DNA of 64,000 nt from Bog-473 sp963788125 (lineage in GTDB: Bacteria; Actinomycetota; Acidimicrobiia; Acidimicrobiales; RAAP-2): positions 1,240,001-1,304,000 of the forward strand of contig CAWBFN010000001.1 in NCBI GenBank assembly GCA_963788125.1, written 5' to 3'. Below the pieces are notes generated by a model, which was given only the letters and a program-made list of their open reading frames with translations, did not search any database and had not been told where the DNA came from. Both the position numbers and the translations under genes were made by a program. Positions 8,155 to 16,953 of the stretch are shown here, piece after piece; position 1 is the first letter of the stretch; each line of letters starts with the position of its first letter.

Positions 8155-8903
8155 GTGCCCTGAGCGCGTTTGCCCGCTTCGAGCTGGTTCGCCTGCTCCG
8201 CAGTTGGAAATTCCTCGCCATAACGGTGGGCTTTCCGGTCATCTTCTACATGCTGTTCCTCGGGGAGCGCCGCTCGGGCGCGATCATCGACGGGACGGTG
8301 CCCTGGCGCGTCTACCTGATGGTCTCGATGTGCACCTTCGGGGCTCTCGTCGCCGCTCTCAACGCCGGAGGGAGTCGGCTGGCGACCGAACGCGCGACCG
8401 GTTGGGCCCGCCAACTTCGCATCACACCGATGCCCGCGTGGTCCTACGTGGTCACCAAGGTCACCGCCTCCATGCTGGTGGTACTCCCCGTGCTGGTGCT
8501 GGTCGAATTGGTGGGATTCACCTTCGGTGGGGTGCGACTCGGAGTCATCGAGTGGTTCGCCCTGACCGGACTGCTCTGGACGACGGCGCTGCCCTTCGCC
8601 GTGCTCGGCGTCTTCGTGGGGTTCATGGTCAACGCCGAGACCGCCTACCCGGTCGTCACGGCTCTCATGTTCGTGCTCGGCTACTTCGGCGGCCTCTTCA
8701 ATCCGGTGAACCAGATGCCCCACGCGCTCCAGTCTGCGGCCAAGGCGCTCCCGAGTTTCCATCACGCCTTCCTCGGACTCGAGTTCCTCTCGGGCCAGAC
8801 CCTCGGGGCGGTCAACTGGCTCGTGCTTGCTGGGTACACCGGCGTGCTCGGCTTGGCGCTCCTGTGGAAGTACCGGCTGGAGGAATCACGCGGCCTCGCG
8901 TGA
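8151..8903 (+). CDS. ABC-2 type transporter permease
   Basis: 250 residues, starting MSALSAFARFELVRLLRSW, with about six hydrophobic segments (for example FLAITVGFPVIFYMLFL, VVTALMFVLGYFGGLF) typical of DrrB-like ABC-2 permeases in the cytoplasmic membrane. GTG 8151 is preferred as the start because it overlaps the restored ATPase stop by 4 bp (GTGA), a translational-coupling arrangement; an ATG at 8124 in the same frame is possible. With the preceding ATPase it forms a two-gene exporter. Such pairs often export lipids, drugs or polysaccharide; the substrate here is unknown. Confidence 0.85.
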   Translation: MSALSAFARFELVRLLRSWKFLAITVGFPVIFYMLFLGERRSGAIIDGTVPWRVYLMVSMCTFGALVAALNAGGSRLATERATGWARQLRITPMPAWSYVVTKVTASMLVVLPVLVLVELVGFTFGGVRLGVIEWFALTGLLWTTALPFAVLGVFVGFMVNAETAYPVVTALMFVLGYFGGLFNPVNQMPHALQSAAKALPSFHHAFLGLEFLSGQTLGAVNWLVLAGYTGVLGLALLWKYRLEESRGLA

Positions 8904-9089
8904 TCCCAGCTAGACGACCACATCACCCTGCACCGGTTTGAGACGCACGACCCAGCCGCTGCCTTTGTCCGCCTCCTTGCGTGGGCTGGGCTCTCCAGCC
9001 GAGCGGTAACCTCTTGCGCTACATCAGAATGGACCGTGGCGGCGGCCGCCTCTCGTGGTCCGGCTCGGCTCTCTTCGCCCAAGAGGAGG

Positions 9090-9758
9090 ATGGCATTGCT
9101 ACCTCGACAGAAAACAATGGAAGTCGTCGCACGCGCCCGCAAGCATGACTGGAGCGTTGCGGTGCTGACCGGAGCCATCGCCATAGCGGCGCTGGCCATC
9201 GGCAGTAGTCTCGGAAGCGTCCATGGCCCGGCCATACGCCCGAGGGTCATCGTGTGGAGTTCGGCGCTAGTTCTCTTGGTCTTCGGGGTCATCGCCGTTC
9301 GCCGAACGGCCGCCGGTCTCGGACAGCTCATGACGACTCGCACCATACCCTCGGCCGGTGCGGCCGTTCGGCTGGTGACAACGGGCGTGGGGTACCTGAT
9401 CCTCATCTGCGCCGAGCTCGGATTGCTCGACGTCCCGATCGACCACCTCCTCGTGGGCGCCGGCCTGGCTGGAATCGTTCTCGGCATCGCCGCGCAGCAG
9501 AGCCTCGGGAACGTGTTCGCCTCCCTCGTTCTCCTTCTCGCCAAGCCGTTCACGGTGGGTGAGACGATACGGATCCGATCTGGCGCTCTGGGTGGCATCT
9601 TCGATGCGACCGTGTTGGGCATCAGTCTCACGTACGTGACGGTGCGCACCGAGGATGGGATCCTCAAGATACCCAACTCCGTCATGCTCGCCACGGCTGC
9701 CGGCCCCCTCCCACCCGGCGGAGAGGAGCCGGCAGGGGAACCACCGGCACTGCGGTAG
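9090..9758 (+). CDS. MscS-family mechanosensitive ion channel protein
   Basis: About 222 residues with four hydrophobic helices, then the conserved MscS pore-helix and beta-domain region: GAGLAGIVLGIAAQQSLGN, LLLLAKPFTVGETI and TVRTEDGILKIPNSVML. It should be a cytoplasmic membrane channel opened by membrane tension. It lacks the long C-terminal cage of E. coli MscS, as is common for the short actinobacterial forms. Start choice: AGGAGG lies directly in front of ATG 9090 and exactly 6 nt ahead of TTG 9096, so either may be used; the open frame goes back to GTG 9036. It stands alone, with the DUF2254 gene 236 nt downstream. Confidence 0.85.
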   Translation: MALLPRQKTMEVVARARKHDWSVAVLTGAIAIAALAIGSSLGSVHGPAIRPRVIVWSSALVLLVFGVIAVRRTAAGLGQLMTTRTIPSAGAAVRLVTTGVGYLILICAELGLLDVPIDHLLVGAGLAGIVLGIAAQQSLGNVFASLVLLLAKPFTVGETIRIRSGALGGIFDATVLGISLTYVTVRTEDGILKIPNSVMLATAAGPLPPGGEEPAGEPPALR

Positions 9759-9994
9759 GTTCGGCCATATCGTCAACTGGCGCGGCCCCGGAACCCGCTG
9801 CACCGGTCAGACATGGCGCTGTCGCCGATCGACTACCCTATGGAAAAGGGGCGTGCCGGGAAGTCTGGTCGGCGAGCGGAGGACCGTGCCCCTGATCGAC
9901 CCCATTTTCCCAGAGCGCGATCTGGCTGGCCGAGCACCAGACGACCGTGTGCCCGGGGTCCGGACGGTTCGGCACACATGACTGAACTCGGCCC

Positions 9995-11395
9995 ATGACT
10001 GAGGGCACCCAACTGGGCACCTCGAGCAGGCACGTACGCCTTGAGCAGCAGAGGCTGCCCAGCTGGCGCTGGGAGGCGCTGCGTACGACCTTCTGGATGA
10101 TGCCAACCGTCCTGGTTGTGGTGGCCGCACTGCTGTTCTTTGTCACCTTCGAGATCGACCTCGCGGCCTACCACCATCGACTGACTCTGCCCTTCTGGAT
10201 CCGCACCGGTAGTGCCGACGCCGGTCGTCAGGTGCTCATCGCCATCGCAGCGGCCGTGATCACCGTCGTCGGCGTCGTGTTCTCCATCACCATCCTCGCC
10301 CTGACCCTGGCATCACAGCAGTTCGGCCCCCGCATGATGCGGAACTTCGTTCGTGACATCGGAAATCAGTTGACGCTGGGGGTCTTCGTCGGCACGTTCG
10401 TCTACTCCGTGCTCGCACTCGTGACGATCACCAGCAATCCCCATGGCGATTTCGTGCCGCACCTGTCGATCACGGTCGCCGAAGCTCTGCTGGTCGTCGA
10501 CATCGGAGTCCTCATCTACTTCATCCATCACATCGCCAAGTCGATCCAGCTCCCGGAGGTGATCGCGGGGATCGCCCGCGATCTCACGCGCGCCATAGAT
10601 GCCGAGTTCCCCGCGGACCAAGCCGGTGAAGTTGCGGCGCCGCTCGAGGTTGTCGGTCGATCGGTGCCCGAGCTCCTAAAGCTCATTGACGAGCGCGGGG
10701 TGGTCGTGACCTCGACCGCCAGTGGCTACCTGCAGTTCGTCGGCTACGCCCAGTTGATCGACATCGCTTCGCGCACCGACTCGGTGATTCGCCTCGACCA
10801 CCGGCCTGGACACTTCATCGCCACGGGCCGGCCGCTGGCCACCGTCTGGCCCGGTGGGGCCGCCGGCCAAGTTGCCCTGGCTCTCTCCAAGGCGCATGTG
10901 ACCGGTCCCCATCGGACCCTCATGCAGGACCCCGTGTTTGCCATCGATCAACTCGTCGAGATAGCCATCCGGGCCCTCTCCCCGGCCGTGAACGACACCT
11001 TCACGGCCCTTACCTGCATCGACTGGCTCTCGGCGGGTCTCAGCCGAGTATCTGGCCGCACCCTGGCGGAGGGCGTCTATCGAGACCGGTTCCATCGGGT
11101 GCGGCTCATCGGGACCGATCCCTCCTACTCACGGATGGTCAACCGAGCCTTCGACAAGATCCGCCAATCGTCACGCGGGATGCCGGCGGTCATCATCCGC
11201 CTGCTTGACGCACTGACCTCCATCGCCTCGGACGTCACCTCTCCCGAGCAGTTGCGCGTCCTCACACGGCAGGCCGGGATGATCCTCCGTAGCGCGGAGG
11301 AGTCGGTGCCGGAGGAAAGCGACCGCGACGACATCCGCATCCGGTACCGCCGATTGATGGCGCTCCAGGAATCTCCCGATGGAGCCGAAGGGTAG
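9995..11395 (+). CDS. DUF2254 membrane protein
   Basis: 466 residues. The N-terminal third carries four transmembrane segments (PTVLVVVAALLFFVTF; VITVVGVVFSITILALTLA; VFVGTFVYSVLALVTI; LLVVDIGVLIYFIHHIA). The rest is a long soluble domain with IDIASRTDSVIRLDHRPGHF and AVNDTFTALTCIDWLSAGL, typical of the predicted membrane protein family DUF2254. Biochemical function is not established. The start ATG 9995 is followed by a plausible cytosolic N-terminus. Neighbours are a MscS channel and a KdpD-like protein, so a link to ion or osmotic homeostasis is possible but only inferred from context. Confidence 0.85.
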   Translation: MTEGTQLGTSSRHVRLEQQRLPSWRWEALRTTFWMMPTVLVVVAALLFFVTFEIDLAAYHHRLTLPFWIRTGSADAGRQVLIAIAAAVITVVGVVFSITILALTLASQQFGPRMMRNFVRDIGNQLTLGVFVGTFVYSVLALVTITSNPHGDFVPHLSITVAEALLVVDIGVLIYFIHHIAKSIQLPEVIAGIARDLTRAIDAEFPADQAGEVAAPLEVVGRSVPELLKLIDERGVVVTSTASGYLQFVGYAQLIDIASRTDSVIRLDHRPGHFIATGRPLATVWPGGAAGQVALALSKAHVTGPHRTLMQDPVFAIDQLVEIAIRALSPAVNDTFTALTCIDWLSAGLSRVSGRTLAEGVYRDRFHRVRLIGTDPSYSRMVNRAFDKIRQSSRGMPAVIIRLLDALTSIASDVTSPEQLRVLTRQAGMILRSAEESVPEESDRDDIRIRYRRLMALQESPDGAEG

Positions 11396-11452
11396 GCGCT
11401 CACCAGCGTGAGGTCGTTCGGACTACCTTGACGTGGAGCTGAAGGACCGCAG

Positions 11453-12652
11453 ATGACAGAACCGCGAAGCAGTGCAAGAGTGAACGCCATGCCGGCCGTT
11501 CCCACGGGGCACACCGAGGGCGTCGAGCCGACCGGGCACTTCCGCATCTACCTCGGCGCCGCCGCCGGCGTCGGGAAGACCTACGCCATGCTCAATGAGG
11601 GCCACCGACGTAAGCGGCGCGGCACCGATGTCGTCATCGCCTTCGTCGAGTGTCACGGGCGACACCTTACCGAGGACCTGATTGCTGACCTTGAGGTTGT
11701 CCCGCGGAAGACGGTCGACTACAGGGGAACCAACTTCGAGGAGATGGATCTCGACGCCGTCCTCCAGCGGCACCCTGAACTGGCGCTCGTCGACGAGCTG
11801 GCTCACACCAACGTCCCGGGATCGAGCCACAACGAGAAGCGTTGGCAGGATGTCATGGAGATTCTGGCGGCGGGGATCGACGTCATCACCACGGTGAACA
11901 TCCAGCATCTCGAGAGCATCGCCGACGCCGTCGAGCAGATTGCGAGATTGCCCATCCGCGAGCGGGTTCCCGATTGGGTGCTTCGCCAGGCGGACCAGAT
12001 CGAACTGGTCGATTCCTCTCCGGAGCAACTTCGGCGGCGGATGCTCCATGGCAACATCTATCCACCTGAAAAGGTCCCTCAGGCTCTGACGCACTTCTTC
12101 CGCGAGGATAACCTGATGGCCCTACGCGAGTTGGCGCTTCGATTTCTGGCCGACGAGACCGAAGAGGAGCTCCTGGCACACCTGAGGAGCCGTCAACCCG
12201 ACGTCGTGTGGGAGACCGGCGAGCGCATTCTGGTGGGCGTCACGGCGGCCCCCGGCACCGACACCATTGTCCGAAGAGCGTCGAGAATGGCCGCTCGGAT
12301 AAAGGCCGAGTTACACGTTCTCCACGTCGTCTCCGGAGAGGGTACGGCCCGATCACACGAGACCCAGCTGGCGCTTCTCCATCAGTTGGCGATCGACGTG
12401 GGCGCGCGCTGGAACGAGGTGCGAGGCGATGACCCGGCGCACGCGCTCATTGAGTTCGCCCGAACTCATCAAATCACCCAGATCGTGGTCGGTTCGAGCG
12501 CCCGCAGTCGGTGGCAGGAGTTGCGGAGTGGCGGCTCCATCGTAAGGAAGATCTCCCAGCTGGCCGCGCCGCTCGGCATCGACGTTCACATCATCGCCAG
12601 GCGAGACGACTCGGTGGCGGCCTCGCTCGCCGAGACGCGCGAACATACATAG
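11453..12652 (+). CDS. KdpD N-terminal domain + USP domain protein without histidine kinase
   Basis: 399 residues. Residues about 30-240 match the cytosolic sensor domain of KdpD, with a Walker A-like loop GAAAGVGKTYAMLNEG, then VDELAHTNVPGS and TTVNIQHLESI. Residues about 245-385 form a universal-stress-protein domain (ILVGVTAAPG; VVGSSARSRWQEL; APLGIDVHIIAR). The transmembrane, GAF and histidine-kinase parts of full KdpD (about 850-900 residues) are absent, and the protein ends cleanly with its own stop. Full KdpD senses K+ or cyclic di-AMP; a stand-alone sensor part may bind ATP or a second messenger and act on another partner. No kdpE or kdpFABC gene is in the window. A terminator-like hairpin follows. 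Confidence 0.88.
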   Translation: MTEPRSSARVNAMPAVPTGHTEGVEPTGHFRIYLGAAAGVGKTYAMLNEGHRRKRRGTDVVIAFVECHGRHLTEDLIADLEVVPRKTVDYRGTNFEEMDLDAVLQRHPELALVDELAHTNVPGSSHNEKRWQDVMEILAAGIDVITTVNIQHLESIADAVEQIARLPIRERVPDWVLRQADQIELVDSSPEQLRRRMLHGNIYPPEKVPQALTHFFREDNLMALRELALRFLADETEEELLAHLRSRQPDVVWETGERILVGVTAAPGTDTIVRRASRMAARIKAELHVLHVVSGEGTARSHETQLALLHQLAIDVGARWNEVRGDDPAHALIEFARTHQITQIVVGSSARSRWQELRSGGSIVRKISQLAAPLGIDVHIIARRDDSVAASLAETREHT

Positions 12653-12670
12653 GCGTATACCTCGGCTTTC

Positions 12671-12708
12671 GGCCCGGGCACGACTCGCGCACGACGGCTG
12701 CCCGGGTC
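12671..12708 (+). terminator. Probable transcription terminator after the KdpD/USP gene
   Basis: CCCGGGCA (12673-12680) pairs perfectly with TGCCCGGG (12699-12706), extended by two more pairs (one G-T), with an 18 nt loop. A T-rich stretch (TATTTACCTTCTTTT) follows. It lies 20 nt after the stop at 12652. Confidence 0.45.
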
Positions 12709-12918
12709 GCGTATTTACCTTCTTTTGTGCTGAAACGAGGATCTGTTCACTCTCTGTTTACAACCCAGCTGCCCACAATGGTCACTGTGGGAAGAGCGGA
12801 GCGCTGTCCATCATGAGGAGCCTCCTTGCCGTCGTGGTGACCTTCGCCTTCGGCGCGGCACTAGGAGCGATCGCCCTGTGGGTGATCGACGTCCGGGAAC
12901 GAGCCGGGTCGTCCCTGC

Positions 12919-14097
12919 TCACCGGGCGAAGCGGGGAGGGGCCGCACCCCTCCCCGTGCTCCATGTCACCCCCCCGAGACGCCCCTCGACCACCTCCTCG
13001 AGGGGGCGTGACCGATAGCTCGAGTCCAGGATCGCCTCCGCTTCGGCTCCCCTCCCCTCGTAGAGAGCCATGCACGGGGCGGCAAACGAGCAACGACGGC
13101 ACGCTGACTCCGAGGGAGACGGATACACGAAGACCTCGGGGTTGAACATCTCCCGGGCCTCCGCAGCCAGTTGACCGCCTGCCTGAACGATCTCGTCCCG
13201 GGAGCGGCGGATCCACGTACGACGAAACAGTGGGGCGGTGTCCTGCACCACGCGCGAGGAGTCGACGGGCTCGGTGGATCGTGCATAGAGCCGGCGGTGC
13301 TGGGGGATGGAGCGTCCGCCGCCGCTGCCTTCGTGCTGCGGCACGCCGCCTCGTTCCCGTCTCGCTTCGCCGGCGGGAGGTCGGTCCGCGTCCGCAACCA
13401 GCTGGGCTCCGGTGGGTAGGCGCATCTCGTTGTAGATGGTCCCGGTGATCTCCATGCCGATGTAGTACTGCTCCCAGGCCCAGCAGGCCGCAACCGTCTC
13501 TTCGTCGCGCACCAGTGCGTCGAGTGGTGTCCACTCCCGCACCACCCGGTGGCGTGTGACCCAGTAGGCGTCGTGCTCGTCCACACCCAAGAGGTCCAGA
13601 CGACCCTGATAACGGATGTGCTGGCCTCGCGCCGTGGGCAAGGCCGAGTCGGCACCTGCCGGATCGGGAAGGTCGGCCGAGAAGTCCACCTCGACCAGAA
13701 CCGGGGCCAGGCGTTCGACGGTGGGAGCCCACTCGACATAGTGCTCGAGTAGCCGCCGAGCGGCGGCGGTGCGCGCATCGAAACCCCGAGGCAGTTCAGG
13801 TCCCAGCCGATCACTCTCCCGGGCGATGGCCCGTTCGAGCGCCTGACCCACCAGCGGGATGACCACCGAGCGGGTCCAGTCCCACATGCCCGGGTAGTAG
13901 TACACGGCCAACGCGTCGCGCACACAGCGGTCCACGTCGAAGGGGTCGGACGACACGATCGGCTCGAGGTTGCGCCGTCCCACTGCCTCGAGATCCCACG
14001 CTCGGCGGCACTGTTTGAACAAGTGCCGTTCCGTCGGAGTGAGAGTGGCCACTGTCGCGGCGGCCTGACTGCGGTCCACCGAAAATCTCCCCAGCAT
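12919..14097 (-). CDS. PD-(D/E)XK nuclease-like protein with four-cysteine (Fe-S) signature
   Basis: About 392 residues. The N-terminus LTPTERHLFKQCRRAWDL resembles the entry motif of RecB/Cas4/AddB-like nucleases, including the first cysteine. The C-terminus has the matching three cysteines, ACRRCSFAAPC (C-x2-C-x5-C), so a 4Fe-4S cluster is likely. The fold motif with Asp is present (YQGRLDLLGV). The following strand, where an E/D-x-K pair is expected, reads YWVTRHRVV, so the catalytic lysine seems missing. It may be a DNA-binding or structural relative rather than an active nuclease. Start ATG 14097 was chosen because sequence upstream in the same frame is Pro/Arg-rich and shadow-like. No recombination genes are adjacent. 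Confidence 0.6.
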   Translation of the reverse strand: MLGRFSVDRSQAAATVATLTPTERHLFKQCRRAWDLEAVGRRNLEPIVSSDPFDVDRCVRDALAVYYYPGMWDWTRSVVIPLVGQALERAIARESDRLGPELPRGFDARTAAARRLLEHYVEWAPTVERLAPVLVEVDFSADLPDPAGADSALPTARGQHIRYQGRLDLLGVDEHDAYWVTRHRVVREWTPLDALVRDEETVAACWAWEQYYIGMEITGTIYNEMRLPTGAQLVADADRPPAGEARRERGGVPQHEGSGGGRSIPQHRRLYARSTEPVDSSRVVQDTAPLFRRTWIRRSRDEIVQAGGQLAAEAREMFNPEVFVYPSPSESACRRCSFAAPCMALYEGRGAEAEAILDSSYRSRPLEEVVEGRLGGVTWSTGRGAAPPRFAR

Positions 14098-14345
14098 CGT
14101 TGGGCTGGCTACAAGGCTAACGACTCGTACGGGAAAATGGTAGGAGGCGCGGCAAGGCGGCAGCTCATCTTCGACAATGGCCATTGCAGGCGCCGAGGAG
14201 CGGACAGCGCTGACGGTCATGGCCCCATCGACCGGCGCCACGATCCCCGGCCCACGGGCCAGGAGAACGGGGCGTCGTCGACCCCCTACGCTGGGTCCAC
14301 CCGGCGGGATCAGCCGCCGCGAAGGCCGGAAAAGAGGACGACAGC

Positions 14346-14609
14346 ATGGAGCTCGACGGGCACCACCGGGCAACGGTGGCGAAGATCTTCAACCATCCGA
14401 CCAGTCACAACATCCAGTGGCACGACGTCCTGTCGCTTCTGAACAAGGTGGCGACCGTCACCGAGGATCATGACGGGAGGTACAAGGTGACCCTGGGTCC
14501 CGAGACCCAGACCTTCGACGTACCGCGGCATCATGATCTCGACGAACAGCAGATAGTCGACCTGCGCCGGATGCTGCGCGGCGCCGGAATCACGCCCGAG
14601 CCGGCGTGA
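14346..14609 (+). CDS. Small conserved hypothetical protein, 87 residues
   Basis: The protein contains SHNIQWHDVLSLLNKVATV and DEQQIVDLRRMLRGAG, patterns I associate with a widespread uncharacterised actinobacterial family. The beta-strand pair with EDHDGRYKVTLGPETQTF resembles the small dsRBD-like fold of HicA, but the HicA active-site pattern is not clear and no antitoxin gene is next to it. The ATG at 14346 begins just after GGACGACAGC. The neighbours are a divergent PD-(D/E)XK-like gene and the convergent FAD oxidase (39 nt gap). Probably a real cytosolic protein; function unknown. Confidence 0.65.
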   Translation: MELDGHHRATVAKIFNHPTSHNIQWHDVLSLLNKVATVTEDHDGRYKVTLGPETQTFDVPRHHDLDEQQIVDLRRMLRGAGITPEPA

Positions 14610-14648
14610 CCCGATATCCAAACCGTGCCGGCTCTGATCTGCGTGGAC

Positions 14649-16049
14649 TCAGATCGCCCTGCCCGGATTGAGGATGCCGAGAGGATCGAAGGCGTGCTTC
14701 ACGCGCCGCATGGCCTCCAGCACGTCGTCACCCACCTGCTCCTTCAGCCACGGTCGCTTCAAGGTCCCGATGCCGTGCTCGCCGGTGATCGTACCGCCCA
14801 GGGCTATGGCCAGATCCATCACCTCACCGAATGCCAGTTCGGCCCGGGTCACTGCCTCCGCGTCGTTGCGGTCAAAGACGACGAGGGGGTGGAAGTTGCC
14901 GTCACCGGCATGGCCGATGGTGGCGATGAGGGTCCCACGCCGCTCGGCCACCCGTTCAATACCCAGGATCAGCTCGGCCACACGGGGAAGTGGTACCCCT
15001 ACATCCTCGATGAGCACGGTTCCCAATCTCTCGACGGCGGGAATAGCCATACGGCGAGCCGCCATCAGCTGGGCGCCTTCGTCCTCATCGTCAGTCGAGT
15101 ACGCCTCGTCGGCCCCGGCCGCCCGGCAGGCGCCGATCATGGCGTTCACCTCCGCCAGTCCCTGCTCACCCCCGGCATCGGACTGTCCCAGCAGGAGGGC
15201 CTGACAGTCGCCCAGTCCCAGGTGGAACTGTTGATCCACGGCGGAGACCGACGTACGGTCCATCAACTCCAACACCGCGGGGCATCCTCTCGCGGCAATC
15301 GACGAGATGGCACGGCCCGCCCCTTCGGCTTCGGGGAAGACCGCCACCATGGTGGTCGAGGGGGGTGGTGGTGGCCGCAGCCGCAGGATGACCTCGGTGA
15401 TGACCCCCAAGGTGCCCTCGCTCCCGGTGAAGAGACGCTTCAAGTCGTAGCCGGCGACATCCTTGATGGTGCGTCCACCCAGTCGGAGCGCCCGTCCGTC
15501 GGCCAGGACCACTTCCATACCCAGGACGTAGTCGGTCGTGACGCCGTACTTGGCGCAGCACAGACCGCCGGCATTGGTCGCCACATTCCCGCCGATGCTA
15601 CAGATCTCGAAGCTCGACGGGTCGGGGGGATACCAGAGTCCGTGCGCTCGAGCAGCCCCCTTGACCTCGGCGTTCAAGGCGCCTGGCTGGACGACGGCCA
15701 ACCGGGCGGGCACGTCGATGTCGATCTTCCGCATGCGCTCGGTCGACAGGGTGATGCATCCCTCGACCGCAGTCGAACCTCCCGAGAGTCCCGTACCCGC
15801 CCCGCGGGTCACAACCGGCACCCCATGGGCGCTCGCCCAGCGCATCGTGGTCTGCACGTCAGCGGTGCACGTCGCTCGCAGAACCGCCGCCGGGTGACCG
15901 GCATCAGGGCTGTTGGAACGGTCGAAGCGATAGCTCTCCACGAGGTCGGGATCGGTGACGAGCGCGCCGGGGGGCAGGTCGGCCGCGAGCTTCTCCAATG
16001 CGTGGTGCACGAGAGGAATCGTATGGCCGCCGGCAGCACCGAGCGACAT
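14649..16049 (-). CDS. FAD-linked oxidase, GlcD / D-lactate dehydrogenase type
   Basis: 466 residues. The PCMH-type FAD-binding domain shows VVTRGAGTGLSGGST, the ICSIGGNVATNAGGL loop and SEGTLGVITEVILRL. The C-terminal FAD-linked oxidase domain shows ATIGHAGDGNFHPL and GEHGIGTLKRPWL. Members oxidise 2-hydroxy acids such as glycolate or D-lactate and pass electrons to quinone, usually at the membrane face. The family length (about 460-480) fits the start at 16049, although no strong ribosome site is present; the frame is open to 16217. GlcE and GlcF partners are absent, so it is a one-subunit type. It is divergent from the HAD phosphatase. Exact hydroxy-acid substrate unknown. Confidence 0.87.
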   Translation of the reverse strand: MSLGAAGGHTIPLVHHALEKLAADLPPGALVTDPDLVESYRFDRSNSPDAGHPAAVLRATCTADVQTTMRWASAHGVPVVTRGAGTGLSGGSTAVEGCITLSTERMRKIDIDVPARLAVVQPGALNAEVKGAARAHGLWYPPDPSSFEICSIGGNVATNAGGLCCAKYGVTTDYVLGMEVVLADGRALRLGGRTIKDVAGYDLKRLFTGSEGTLGVITEVILRLRPPPPPSTTMVAVFPEAEGAGRAISSIAARGCPAVLELMDRTSVSAVDQQFHLGLGDCQALLLGQSDAGGEQGLAEVNAMIGACRAAGADEAYSTDDEDEGAQLMAARRMAIPAVERLGTVLIEDVGVPLPRVAELILGIERVAERRGTLIATIGHAGDGNFHPLVVFDRNDAEAVTRAELAFGEVMDLAIALGGTITGEHGIGTLKRPWLKEQVGDDVLEAMRRVKHAFDPLGILNPGRAI

Positions 16050-16127
16050 CGCCCGTTTCGTGCACCTCTCCACGTTGCGGTCCCCGGCGGATCCCAGGGG
16101 GACCGAGCGGCATGACAAGATGGCCGA

Positions 16128-16946
16128 ATGCCCCCGTACTCCATCCGGCTCGTCCTCGCCGACGTCGACGGCACCCTGGTCACACAGGAGAAGGTCCTCA
16201 CGGAGCGAGCCGTGCATGCGGTACAGGCACTCGCTGCGGCCGGCGTGTTGTTCGCGGTGACCAGCGGCCGACCTCCCCGTGGCATGTCGATGCTGATAGA
16301 GCCGCTGAAGATCTCGACCCCCATCGCCGCCTTCAATGGCGGAATTATCGTCCAGCCCGACATGACCGTGATCGAACAGAGGGTGCTACCCGAGGAGCTC
16401 GTGCATCCTATGGTCGAGCTCATGGAGTCGTTCGGCCTGACGGCTTGGATCTACCGGGGAGCCGAGTGGTATGTGCAGGACCCTGCGGGACCACACGTGG
16501 CGCAGGAGGCAGCCACGGTTCAATTCCAGCCCACGCTGACCACCACCTATGCTGGTCTCACCGACGGAGTGGCCAAGATCGTGGGCGTGTGCGACGATCC
16601 CGAGACGATGGGTCGTGCCGCCCACGCCGCTCGGGACACGTTCGGTGACCACGTCACGGCCGCCCTCTCACAGCCGTACTACCTCGACGTCACCCACCCC
16701 GACGCCAACAAGGGCAGCGTGGTCAAGTTCCTCTCGGCCCGTTTCGGCATACCGACCGCACAGATCGCCACGATCGGCGACATGCCGAACGACGTACTGA
16801 TGTTTGCCCACTCCGGGTTGAGCATCGCCATGGGGAACGCCTCCACCGAGGTGCAACGATCCGCCCGTGCGGTCACCACCACCAACGAAGACGAGGGCTT
16901 CGCGCGCGCCGTTGAGAAGTTGATACTTCCTGCGGCAAAGAGCTAA
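16128..16946 (+). CDS. Cof-type HAD hydrolase
   Basis: 272 residues with HAD motif I ADVDGTLV (nucleophile Asp near residue 9), motif II TSGRPPRG, a type IIB cap in the middle, and motif IV IGDMPNDVLMF. These cytosolic phosphatases usually act on sugar phosphates or cofactors such as FMN and PLP. It starts at ATG 16128, 78 nt from the divergent oxidase start, and ends 7 nt before the convergent phosphorylase stop. The link to sugar-phosphate metabolism with the neighbouring phosphorylase and phosphoketolase is plausible but inferred. Confidence 0.88.
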   Translation: MPPYSIRLVLADVDGTLVTQEKVLTERAVHAVQALAAAGVLFAVTSGRPPRGMSMLIEPLKISTPIAAFNGGIIVQPDMTVIEQRVLPEELVHPMVELMESFGLTAWIYRGAEWYVQDPAGPHVAQEAATVQFQPTLTTTYAGLTDGVAKIVGVCDDPETMGRAAHAARDTFGDHVTAALSQPYYLDVTHPDANKGSVVKFLSARFGIPTAQIATIGDMPNDVLMFAHSGLSIAMGNASTEVQRSARAVTTTNEDEGFARAVEKLILPAAKS

Positions 16947-16953
16947 TTCCGGC

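Noticed and set aside
7563..8765. 400-codon minus-strand frame across the ABC transporter genes
   Set aside because: Antisense to well-recognised ABC ATPase and permease; the His/Glu-rich translation is typical of a GC-rich shadow.
9813..9998. 61-codon frame before the DUF2254 gene
   Set aside because: No ribosome site, Arg/Pro-rich translation, overlaps the next gene start; looks like noise in a 236 nt intergenic region.
12813..13145. Small plus-strand frame starting with a membrane helix (LLAVVVTFAFGAALGAIALW)
   Set aside because: The helix is attractive, but the frame then runs 227 nt antisense into the PD-(D/E)XK-like gene with low-complexity Pro/Arg sequence. At most the first part could be a microprotein; not supported enough.
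14625..16115. 496-codon plus-strand frame opposite the FAD oxidase
   Set aside because: The minus-strand gene has FAD-domain motifs throughout; this frame has none and no ribosome site.
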